From: Corydoras sp. C115
Taxonomy: Eukaryota; Chordata; Actinopteri; Siluriformes; Callichthyidae
NCBI GenBank assembly: GCA_019802505.1
Contig: JAFMOC010000082.1
Location: 2,234,914-2,298,913 of the forward strand
DNA: 64,000 nucleotides
Direction: 5' to 3'
The first letter of the stretch is position 1. Each line of letters begins with the position of its first letter. Below the pieces are notes generated by a model that did no database searches, was not told the DNA's origin, and worked only from the letters and a program-made list of their open reading frames with translations. A program made the translations under genes and the position numbers. Below, piece by piece: positions 1-12,900 of the stretch.

Positions 1-336
1 TAAAAAAAAACTGTAAGAAAACTATTTATAATGCTTTTGATAAGTGATTGTTATAGCAATATGAACGTAGGATTTACACTTCATTTTGTTGTATTGAGTA
101 AAAAACGAGGAGATAAGGAAAGACACACATATGGGTAACATTATTTTTAAAGGAAAAGTTCAATATTTAACCCTCCGAGGGGCAAAACGACTGGCTTAAA
201 TGAATCCAATTGAAACCTGGATGTACTGTGTAACAGCAACCATTAAGCTTGTGATGTTAGAATAATAAATTAGAAGTTTTAACCTGATGGAATATATTTA
301 TATTAAATTCATAACTTGGATTAATTTGCATCATCA

Positions 337-342
337 TTTATT
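337..342 (-). terminator. slc12a9 poly(A) signal candidate
   Basis: AATAAA on the minus strand about 138 nt past the slc12a9 stop codon. It is the first canonical hexamer downstream. Bases 1-479 otherwise look like AT-rich 3' UTR or flank with no coding signal. Confidence 0.5.
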
Positions 343-479
343 GCGAAGCTGCAAAGCGGTCAGACAAACTGATGTCCCTCATCGCTGTGTTTAAGCGGAA
401 GACCATAGAATTGCGTTTTTTACTGAACCATTTGTTTTGAAGTTCTGATACTGGGTGCTGGTTCCATCTCTGATCAGAG

Positions 480-1327
480 TTAGAGCTCAGTACATGTGAC
501 AGGAGTCAGCCCGTGAATCAGGAGGGTGGGGCCAAGTCCCTGTGTGATGGTATCCAGCTGTGCCAGGTACTGCCGCGACTGACTGGAATCAGAAGGTGGG
601 CGGGGCAGATAAAGAAAGCGCACCGCGGCGGACGTGCTGTGCTCCTTTACTACTTTGTTGACCGCTTGCAGAAACTCATCGGTCACTACAGGGGGCGCCG
701 TTCCGGGTCGTCGCAGCAGCTGCGCTACCTCATCCCAGGGCACGATCTTGATGGCGGCGCGGATCCTCAGCATCCCTAACAGCACTCTGAAGCGCTCCTC
801 TCGAGCCATCCAACGCTGATCCCCCGACTCGGCCTCCACGCAGAGGAAGATGCGCAGCCGTGCGCGGCGCCAGCCCACGGCCATGTTCAGAACGCATGCC
901 ATCTGAAGCAGGAAGAGGCTGCAGACATCGGCGTAGCTCTCCTTTCCATCCAGACTCAGCAGGTTGGACGGCCACACGTCGATGGTCTCGGTGCCGTCTT
1001 TCGTCGACGCTGGACCCTTCCCTTTGAGGTCAGGCGGCATCTGGAAAAAGTAGCGGCCCAGGCAGACATTTTTGCCCATCTTAATTGCGTCGGAAATAAT
1101 GCCCACGTATTCCTCCGGCTGGAGCAGATGGGGACTCTCAATGTGACGCACTGGGGGGAAGTGTGCCTGCAGAGAGGGGAGGTCTACACCAAAGTTATCG
1201 CCTTCGTCCCGGACAAAACCAGCGCCATCCACTGTGCCTTTGCAGAATGTAGGATCCTGCAGGAAGTAGTCCTCAGGATAACTATTGTCATAGAAACCCA
1301 GAACTAGAGTGTTTGGTTTCATGCCAC
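480..1327 (-). CDS. slc12a9: slc12a9 coding exon 13 (terminal)
   Basis: 848 nt after TTTTCTCAG, ending TAA at 482-480. It encodes GGMKPNTLVLGFYDNSYPED through RFLYLPRPP and GPTLLIHGLTPVTCTEL. The middle of the exon (GTETIDVWPSNLL, SLFLLQMACVLNMAVGWRRA) aligns with the conserved human C-terminal domain. It reads the same way as the apparent 305-residue frame that starts inside the preceding intron. Confidence 0.97.
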
Positions 1328-4300
1328 CTGAGAAAAGAAATAAGAACATCTTTAGTCTACCAAAGGTCCTTCGCTTCCCAAAGTACAATATCAGCACAAA
1401 ATAGCAAAATGTTTCATAAAAGCCTTAGAAATCCAATTTTGTTTACGTACATAATATAATAATTGAGTTTTTCCCTCCTTAAATTACTCAGACTCATTAA
1501 TCAGGATACTTTTGAAACTTTAATTCAACGGTAACAGCGACTGGACATTGATTTTAATCAATTAAGGCTTCATCATTTAATTTAATCATTCATTCATCCA
1601 TTATCTTCCGCATTATCCTCTATTAGGTTCGCAGGGGGGGGGGGGGGGGGGGGGTTCCCCATGCCCATCCAGGGGAGAACGTTTCGGGCGCTGGGCAGAT
1701 ACACCCAGGACAGGGTGCCAATCCATCGTTGGGCCATCCTTTAATTACCAAAGACTATTCAAAGCTTACATACAAACCCAAACTACAGAATGACATGCAT
1801 TTTTACACATTAAAAGACTAAAGGGGGCGGCACGGTGGCTTAGTGGTTGGCATGTTCTCCTCTCAGCTCTAGGGATTCCCGGTTCGAATCCCAATCTGGG
1901 TGGAGTTTCCATGTTCTCCCCGTGTCTGCGTGGGTTTCCTCCGGGTTCTCCGGTTTCCTCCCACAGTCCAAAAACATGGATCAAGTCAATTGAGTTCTCC
2001 AAATTGGCCCATATAGAGTGTGTCTGTGTGAGTGAGTGTGTGCCCAGAGATGGATTGGCGCCCTGTCCTGGGTGTATCTGCCCAGCGCCCGAGACGTTCT
2101 CCCCTGGATTGGCATGGGGGAACCCCCCCCCCAACGCGACCCTAATAGAGGATAAAGCAAAAGATAATGGATGGATGGAAGACTAAAGGTGTGTTGTATT
2201 TATAGGAAGCGTCTTCCCATCTGAGAATCATAGAGGCATAACAGGCTGCCTCAATATCAGCATAATTTAAAATCTCTCAGTTATCACTACTTTAAGGTAT
2301 AAAAGACTTCAAAACAACAAAATACAACAAAAATTGGGAAGTTTAGTGCAAGGCAATTAAAGTATCTGGACTATTTATATCTCCATACCTTTACAGATTT
2401 CAGATCGTGGTGATGACATTGACATGCTGCTATTGATATAAATTTGATATTTATTATGTTTGACTGCAAAATGTTTAGTGCTAGTTCACAATTAAGACTT
2501 TAATTCAGCCCAAAGATCAAAAGGCTTTGAGCATTTTAAGTGTTTTCACACTGAAGTTATAAAGTTATATATGTATGTCTTTATTTTTTGCACAATTATG
2601 ATGAAGTGATTCAGGATCTTCGCAAATCTTGATAAAAGCATGGCATGTCTAATATGCCCGTAGCATTAACATAATCACATTAAAACTGACGGACACTTCT
2701 GGACATGTGACCAATTTGTATAAGACTTGTTGAATTCGTCTTCTTACCGAGTCCAGTGATGCGCAGTAAGTGCTGAGTTCCCTGTCTGACGGAGGGAGAG
2801 AGAGTCAGATCTACAAAAGCCTTCACACCCAGCTTATCCACCAAACTCAACCAGAAATTATACTGCTGCTGCACAGGGTCAGCAGGAAGGACATCTGTAA
2901 GACACGAGAGACAGACAGACCAACAGACAGAGTGAGAAACCAAAAGTACAGGAGATCCATCTATCCATTATCTTCTGCATTATCCTCTATTAGGGTCGCG
3001 GGGGGGTTCCCCATGCCCATCCAGGGGAGAACGTCTCGGGCGCTGGGCAGATACACCCAGGACAGGGCGACAACATATCGCTGGGCGCACACACACTCAC
3101 ACATACATACTCTACATGGGGCAATTTGAAGAAATCAATTGACTTGATTCATGTTTTTGGACTGTGGGAGGAAACCGGAGAACCCGGAGGAAACCCACGT
3201 GGAACGTGGACAACATGGAAACTCTATCCAGATTGGGATTCGAAACAGGAATCCCTAGTGCTGAGAGGAGAACATGCTAACCACTAAGCCACCATGCAAA
3301 AGAACAGGAGATATTTTATGAAATTTGCTTGTAACCCACCTTACAATTTTCCATAAGGTGGCGCAATTAGCACTGAGATAAGTTTCTCACTTTCATATTT
3401 ACATCAGCAAACAAGAAATAGCTCAGGTGCTGAAACCAACTCTCTTTAGGACTGTAGTAAACTCACATTGCCATCATTATTGTAATTAACCATATCATCA
3501 ACTCTGTATTGTCAAAAACGCACAAATAAATAAATGAGAAATATTTTCAAATGTTAGCAGCCAAGAAGTCAACTAATAAAAAAAAGATTACATTATATCA
3601 AGCAATTGTGAGCATGCTTTAATCAAATATTAATGATATTTCAATGCCAATTATATTTCCATGCTACTGACCGGGTTATACTACGTTTCAAATAACATTC
3701 ATTCATTCATTATGTTCTGCTTTATCCTCTATTAGGGTCGCGGTGGGGTTCCCCATGCCCATCCAGGGGAGAACGCCTCGGGCGCTGGGCAGATACACCC
3801 AGGACAGGGTGCCAATCCATCGCTGGGCAGTTTTCAAATAACAGTTATGTTAAATATATCAAATGTTATTACTAAAAAAATTTAAAATTATTACATTATG
3901 TCACAAATAATATTCATTCATTCATTATCTCCCGCTTTATCCTCCATTAGGGTCGCAGTGGGGTTCCCCATGCCCATCCAGGGGAGAACGTTTCAGGAGC
4001 TGGGCAGATAGACCCAGGACAGGGTGGCAATCTATCGCTTGGTACACACTCACTCACATAGACACACTCTATATGGGGCAATTTTTGAGAATTCAATTGA
4101 CTTGATCCATGTTTTTGGACTGTGGGAGGAAATCGGAGAACCAGGAGGAAACCCATGCGGACACGGGGAGAACATGGAAACTCCACCTAGATTGGGATTC
4201 GAACCGGAAATCCCTAGTGCTGAGAGGCGAACGTGCTGACCACTAAGCCACCGTGCTGCCCACAAATAATATTAACAACTAAATTTTGTTTAAAATAAAT

Positions 4301-7300
4301 GTTTATCATTAGTGTTGGACCATTAATCTGAAGGTTGTAAATGACCACAAATGTAAATGTATTGTAATCTAATATTTGTAACGAGAGAAAAAAAAAAGTA
4401 ATATTGAGTTGGATGAAGCGAACACTAAAATCCTGATTAAATATCCGATATTAAACCAGGTGTTGTGATTTTGTGGAAAACTTATAAAAAAATTTTCTCT
4501 AAAATCCTTCAGCAAATCCACCCTTCAGTTCACATGCAGAACTGAAATGCCACGCTTCATTTTCACTCATGTGCCATTGACACTTGAGTGCTACTTAATT
4601 AAGTGTTTCTTTCAGACACTCGAGTCAGTAACCACTCTCTTGGCACATGGTTTAGATCTTTGCTCTGTATAATGAACTTAAGTAACGTTCTCACCCAGGT
4701 CCCCGATCTGGACGTGGCCCAGCACAAACAAGCCTCCCTTCTTCAGGTGGTTAACAAAGCAGATGAGCTGACAGGATGAACGAGGGTTCGCCACCATCAG
4801 CAGCACTTGTGGCCGCCAGAACTTCACATGGTCTTTACGCGAGTCCAACATGAGCAGGTATTTCCGCACCTGAGGAACAGCAACAAAACATTACAGACTC
4901 TCGGAATTTAACACTGGAATCTAGAGCATAACTTTACAAAGACTGAAAAGAACATGTGCTTAAATACTAAATATTTCATAAGTAACCTTGGAAAATCTTA
5001 GGAAATGTGCCTGAAACATCACGTGCCACACTTAGTAAAAATACATTCATTCATTCATTCATCCATTATCTTCCGCTTTATCCTCTATTAGGGTCGCAGT
5101 GGGGTTTCCCATGCCCATCCAGGGGAGAACGTCTCGGGCACCGGGCAAATACACCCAGGACAGGGCGCCAATCCATCGCTGGACACACACTCACTCACAC
5201 AAACACACTCTATATGGGGCAATTTGGAGAACTCAATTGACTTGATCCGGCAGCACGGTGGCTTAGTGGTTAGCACGTTCTCCTCTCAGCGCTAGGGATT
5301 CCCTGTTCGAATCCCCATCTGGGTGGAGTTTCCATGTTCTCCCCGTGTCTGTGTGGGTTTCCTCCGGGTTCTCCGGTTTCCTCCCACAGTCCAAAAACAT
5401 GGATCAAGTCAATTGAGTTCTCCAAATTGCCCCATATAGAGTGTGTCTGTGTGAGTGAGTGTGTGCCCAGCGATAGATTGGCGCCCTGTCCTGGGTGTAT
5501 CTGCCCAATGCCCGAAACGTTCTCCCCTGGATGGGCATGGGGAACCCCACCGCGATTTATTATTTAGAGGATAAAGCGGGAGATAATGAATGAATGAATT
5601 GACTTGATCCATGTTTTTGGACTGTGGGAGGAAACCGGAGAACCTGGAGGAAACCCACACGGACACGGGAACACGAGAACATGGAAACTCCACCCAGATG
5701 GGGATTCGAACCGGGAATCCCTAGCGCTGAGAGGAGAACGTGCTAACCACTAAGCCACCGTGTCACCCAGTAAAAATACAGTCCAAAATATTTATTCCAA
5801 GAATCACTCAAGCAGAAAAACAAAGAGTGAATCAAGAGCAAAAAAAAAAAAAACCCTGATTACAAAAGACTTAGTAAACCAAAAAGTTATTAGGTTGGAT
5901 TTGAAGTGTTTAATGCAGGAGCTTAATTAAAGTAAAGGCTTATCGTCAGATTAGAAGCAGGTAGCTAGTAACCGCTCAATGGCAAGAAGCCAAAACAGGC
6001 TAAACGCTCTCGCTTGTTTAATACCAATGTCGAGTTATGACACTTCAGATGAGCTGCAAATGAGACTGTGATAAAAAATATTGGGAAATCATCATAATCA
6101 TCCCTGATCTCATCATTAATAATCAAAAATAATGATGCACCTGATGAAAAATCAAGGCTTGACTGATGTAGCCCCAGCTGCTGGTGGGTGATCGGTAATG
6201 CAGAAAGAGTAATAGCAGAAGCAACATCACAATACTTGCTGAAGAGTAAACGGGATTGATCACAAACATCATCACCAGGCAGCTCAGCATTCCCAGCAAA
6301 CATGTATGCCATGAAAAGAGCTGGAAAGTAGGTCTGACACACAAACAAACACACACACACTTTCAGCCCTCATGCTTAATAACATTATGGGAGCAAATCT
6401 CAATGCCGTAATGAGATCTGTTCTCTGTACCTGAAGTTGGGGGCAGAGGCCCACTCCAGTGCCAAACAAGCCAGATCCACTGCAGCGTAGGACAGCAAAT
6501 AAAACACTGTCACCAGACCTGCTATCACGTTCAACTGTCCTGCAAAGACTGTGCACTGTCACACACACAAACACACATGCTGTTATTGTACTAATGTCAG
6601 AATCAGAATCGCCTTTAATGTCATTGTAATTTCCATTGCAATGAAATTTGGGTGCAACTCCAATGGTGCAAGTAATGTACAAATAAAACCAATATAATAC
6701 TCATTCATTCATTATCTTCAGCTTTATCCTATATTGGGGTTGAGGTGGGGTTCCCCATGCCCATCCAGGGGAGAACGTTTCGGGCACTGGGCAGATACAT
6801 CCAGGACAGGGCGCCAATCTATCGCTGGGCACACTCACACACTCTATATGGGGCAATTTGGAGAATTCAATTGACCTTGATACGTGTTTTTTGGACTGTG
6901 GGAGGAAACCGGAGAACCCGGAGGAAAGCCACACGGACACGGGGAGAACATGGAAACTCCACCCAGATGCGGATTCAAACCGAGAATCCCTAGTGCTGAG
7001 AGGAGAACATGCTAACCACTAAGCAACCGCGCCGCCCATCCAAAAATATATTGTTAATAAAATTAATGTCTAATAATATTTAATCACGGGCGGCACGGTG
7101 GCTTGGTGGTTAGCACGTTCGCCTCTCAGCACTAGGTATTCCCGGTTCGAATCCCCATCTGGGTGGAGTTTTCATGTTCTCCCCGTGTCCGCGTGGGCTT
7201 CCTCCGGGTTCTCCGGTTTCCTCCCACAGTCCAAAAACATGGATCAAGTCAATTGAGTTCTCCAAATTGCCCCATATAGAGTGTGTCTGTGTGAGTGAGT

Positions 7301-9888
7301 GTGTGCCCAGCGATGGATTGGCGCCCTGTCCTGGGTGTATCTGCCCAGCGCCGAAACGTTCTCCCCTGGATGGGCATGGGGAAGCCTACCACGACCCTAA
7401 TAGAGGATACAAAAGCGGAAGATAATGAATGAATGAATATTTAATTACACAAAGCATCTTTATTTGTCTTAAGTTAAAATGGGTGGAGCTCTACATCAGC
7501 ACTCTCTTGGAATGCCTTTCGTTCGATCTAAATATTTGGTCAAAAGTAATTGTGGTTCAAAGAACAATGACGATAAACAACAATGCAGCACATTAGACAA
7601 GTCCCATTTTAGTAAACATAAAACTTTATTTCCCCTCACTCACCTGCACCAGTGCCCAGGTGTAAAGCACTGAGACCCAGGGGTTTCCAGATTTAGAGGT
7701 AATAGCAGCAGGGGCCAGAGGCAAACCTTAGGGCAAAGAGGTGGGAAATGTTCGAAACATTAAAAAAATAAAAAATAAAAAAAAAAATAAAAAAAACAGC
7801 CCATAAAATCTCTCATCATCTCCTCCTCACAGTAACAACTGACCGAAGAGCTGGTCGATGGCGAGGGCGTGCAGGATGCGCGACGCGCCGATAAGGCAGC
7901 ACATGGCTGCGGAAATGGAGGCGCAGTAAACGCCAATGATAACGAGCGGAGGCCAGATGTTTATCTGCTGGAACACGGCATAGTCGTTTATCAGCAACGC
8001 CCTGAAAAAAGGAAAGAAAGCCATAAAAGGGCATTTAAATATTTCCAGGCCTTCCACCAGCCCACAGTCTGAGAGACTGAGAATCCAGAACTCAGAACAG
8101 GAGGAGAACTTAATGTTACCTGTCGCAGGTGGAGCTGACGAGGAAGAAGAGCAGTATGTAGATGCTGAATGTGTACATCACTGCCATAATGGTGCCTTTG
8201 GGAATAGCAACGCTGGGGTTCTTTAACTCACCTGGGAGTGGAATAAAAAGGTACAGGTCCAAAATAAACATTATAAAAACGAGATAAGAGGCCTCATAAA
8301 GAAAGCAATAAAGGTTTATGATGCATAATTATAACGAACAATTGAATGTGTGTGTGTACCTGACATATTAGCTCCTGCCATGATACCAGTGCAGCTGGTA
8401 AACATCACAGCAAAGACGGTGGAAAATGACATCATCTTGTTTGTACTGTAGTCTAGAGAATAACCCGCTGCAGACAAGGAGAGAATTCCACAGCTGGGAT
8501 TATCAGATAGAACATTTACAATAGACTGTATTGAAACAGGCGGCACGGTGGCTTAGTGGTTAGCATGTTCTCCTAGGGATTCCCGGTTTGAATCCCCATC
8601 TGGGTGGAGTTTCCATGTTCTCCCCGTGTCCGCGTGGGTTTCCTCTGGGTTCTCCGGTTTCTTCTCACAGTCCAAAAATATGGATCAAGTCAATTGAATT
8701 CTCCAAATTGCCCCATATAGAGTGTGTGTCTGTGTGAGTGTGTGCCCAGTGACAGATTGGCGCCCTGTCCTGGGTGTATCTGCCCGGCGCCCGAAACGTT
8801 CTCCCCTGGATGGGCATGGGGGACCCCACCGCGACCCTAATAGAGGATAAAGCGGGAGATAATGAATGAATGAATGAATGTATTGCAACAGGCGGCACAG
8901 TGGCTTAGTGGTTGGCATGTTCTCCTCTCAGCGCTAGGGATTCCCAGTTCGAATCCCCATCTGGGTGGAGTTTCCATGTTCTCCCCGTGTCCGCGAGGGT
9001 TTCCTCTGGGTTCTCCGGTTTCCTCCCACAGTCCAAAAACATGGATCAAGTCAATTGAATTCTCCAAATTGCCCCATAGAGAGTGTGTCTGTGTGAATTA
9101 GTGTGTGCCCAGCGATGGATTGGCGCCCTGTCCTGGGTGTATCTGCCCAGCACCCGAAACGTTCTCCCCTGGATAGGCATGGGGAACCCCACCGCGACCC
9201 TAATAGAGGATAAAGTGGGAGATAATGAATGAATGAATGAATGAGTCTCCTAGTTTATAGTAATATGTATTTGCACACAGAGGAATTTGTGCTTCACATT
9301 TAACCCATCCATGCAGTGCATACAAAAATACACACACTGGTGAAGTGAGCACATGTGTCTGGAGCAGTGGACAGTACCACACGGTACCCGGGGAGCTATT
9401 GGGGTTAAGTGCTTTCCCCAAGTGCACTTTGGCCATAGTCCTTGGTGGGATCAGAAATCGAACCGGGGACCTTCAGCTTTATCACAAGCCTTCAACTGCC
9501 CTATTGTTATAAAATAAATATATATATATATTTATTCATTCATTATCTTCCGCTTTGTCCTATATATTAGGGTCGCGGGGGGGTTCCCCATGCCTATCCA
9601 GGGGAGAACGTTTCAGGCACTGGGCAGATACACCCAGAACAGGGCGCCAATCTATCGCTGGGCACACACTCACACAGACACACACTCACTCACTCACTCA
9701 CACAGACACACTCTATATGGGGCAATTTGGAGAACTCAATTGACTTGATCCATGTTTTTGGACTGTGGGAGGAAACCGGAGAACCCGGAGGAAACCCACG
9801 TGGACACGGGGAGAACATGGAAACTCCACCCAGATGGGGATTCGAACCAGGAATCTTTAGTGCTGAGAGGCGAACGTGCTAACCACTA

Positions 9889-9968
<80 letters not shown>

Positions 9969-12900
9969 AATTTTTTTTTTTTTGCATATACAGTATGTGG
10001 ACACATTACAATTATAAGATCCTAAGAACTTATTCGTAGTACTTACAGCCCAAGTTGCTGGAGAGAGTGGTGGCGTTGAAGCCTGTATAGCTGGCATTTT
10101 GTGTGACTGAACGATTGGGCCCAAGCTGTTGTGAGAAGCTGAAATGTAGAGGCCCGACAGCCAGAGGGCTGATAAGGATGGAGAGCACGGCAACAGTCAC
10201 TATGAGCAGAATGACAAAAGAGGCTTTGGCGTAGATGTGAGCGCCGACCAAACACACCACCAAACACAGCAGCAGCAGGATGGAGGAGTAGAGCACTGAG
10301 AACCAGTAACCCTGCGGCAGAACCCGGATTCCCTGCGCCACCCCCAGTGCTGTGAATGCAAAAAACACATACGTTAACGACCTACAACAATCTTTGAGTA
10401 ATTCATATAAACAGGGTTTTAATATGTTTTTAAACTTTGATGACGAAGGTTACAATGTTATTGATGTAGATGGAAAAAGTTCAAACTGTACATCTACACG
10501 GTTTTATTTTCTGATCTTGCTGATATTTTAGTATCGTGTGTGAGAACAAACCGGAATTACAAGAGAAGCCAAAATAAATCCGACAATCCAAACAAAAAAG
10601 TTTTATTAATAATATAAAATAAGAACCATGTATATTATAAACAAATGTTTTTTCAGACTTTAACTTGCTTATCGCAGCAAGATTCACAATAAAACATTCT
10701 GAAAAGGCTCTTAAACTGACCTGTAGATATTCAAGTATTTTATTTGTCATTCCACAATATAAAGTACAGTACAGTATATGTGGAACGAGATAGCGTTCTC
10801 CAAGAACAATATGCTACACAACATCTACTACACAATCAACATAAAGTGCATGTGTGCAAACGTAAGGATCACAATAAATACAGGAAAATACACAGTCCAA
10901 TAAACATTCAGGTATGGTATGAAGTAAACACTGAGTTTGGTTTGCAAACAGCAACATTAAGTGGGTGTGGTAACAGTGCAGGTGGCCTCCTAGTGGTTTA
11001 AGCGCACAACTATTTATTTTATTTAATTTAGTTAGATATATGACTTCATGGGTGGCATGGTGGCTTAGTGGTTAGCACGTTCGCCTCTCAGCTCTAGGGA
11101 TTCCCGGTTCAAATCCCAATCTGGGTGGAGTTTCCATGTTCTCCCCGTGGGTTTCCTCCGGGTTCTCCGGTTTCCTCCCACAGTCCAAAAACATGGATCA
11201 AGTCAAATGAGTTCTCCAAATTGCCCCATATAGAGTGTGTGAGTGTGCCCAGTAATAGATTGGTGCCCTGTCCTGGGTGTATCTGCCCAGCGCCCAAGGC
11301 GTTCTCCCCTGAATGGGCATGGGAGAACCCCCTCCCCACGACCCTAATAGAGGATAAACCGTAAGATATTGGATGTATGGATATGACTTCATACTGAATA
11401 TGAAACACAGCTTCTCTAGAAACAAATACTGAACTTTAGATCAATGATTCACTTTACTGGTTGAGGATAAATCTGTCTAAAGTTTACGACTGGCAAAAAA
11501 AACAGTTGTAACAGATGCCGGTAGCAAAAACATAACAACTGGAGATATGATGACGCACTCAGTGGAGAAAAATAGAAACGTTATGAAATTTGTGCTCTTA
11601 AACATCACTCACGTGTTGCATGACGAGCCTCGTGTTTCTTTTAATGCTGACAAAAGCAGAAATGTGGGTGCAAATGTTTCCTCTTTAGCGTCAAACATTA
11701 ATAAACCACTACATATGGTTCAGCTAAAAAACTACTGAACATTACTTTAAATAATTTGCATCCATCCATTATCTTCTGTATACTAGGGTCGTGGCCATGC
11801 CCATCCAGGGGAGAACGTTTCAGGCGCTGGGCAGATACACCCAGGACAGGGCGCCAATCTAACGCTGGGCACACACTCACACACACATACACACTCTATA
11901 TGGGGCAAATTGGAGAACTCAATTGACCTTGATCCATGTTTTTGGATTGTGGGAGGAAACCGGAGAACCCGGAGGAAACCCACGCGGACACGGGGAGAAC
12001 ATGGAAACTCCACCCAGATTGGGATTCGAACCGGGAATCCCTAGTGCTGAGAGGAGAACATGCTAACCACTAAGCCACCATGCCCTTTTAGTTAATTTAA
12101 TTGAGTTAATTAACATTTAGGATTATATATACAGAATTATAAATCTGGAGCAATTTTACATGTTCTCCCCGTGTCCATGTGGGTCTCCTCTGGGTTCCTC
12201 CCACAGTTCAAAAACATGTTTTCAAGGTAAACTGGCTGCTCTAATTTGCCCCTATATACTGTAATGTGTGTGTGTTGTGTGACCAGCAATGGACTGGTTA
12301 AATTGGAGATCAGGTTTTAAAACTGCTTATTTTGCTCCTCTAAACCACAAACCCCAAGAATAAGTTTAAAGCAAACATCAGGAGACAGGAGTCATCATAA
12401 GTACACACATTACGTCTTCTAGAACCACAAATATTGTCTTTGGGTCAAATCACAAAGTTACTTTTGGAATTCCTGTTAAATTTTAATACAGCTACAAGTC
12501 GCAATCTTTTGTTTTGCAGATGAAGATGGAGAATTGATGGCTGGGGTCAGAGCACAGGGTCTAACATACTGAAGAAATGAGGGTTAAAGGCGTAAAACAA
12601 ACGCTCTTATAAGAAAGACTGGGTAGACTCAGGGTTTTAGTTTGATAGCCTAACACCAGAAGAGCTAAGAGCTCCTTAGAACATATTCTTTATTCTCTAA
12701 ATGTACATACATTCCTGTTTTCTGGTCCTTTAACAAAAAAAGCAGGTTGGTTCGCCTCCAAAAGAGTTTACATATTGCCTTGGGAAATACTTCAGGGCTA
12801 AAGACAAAACACTTATGCTGTTTAAACATCCATTTTTGTGCAAATATTTCAGTGACATCATGGAGCGGGGGGGTGGGGGGGGGGGCAGTTAACACACCCA

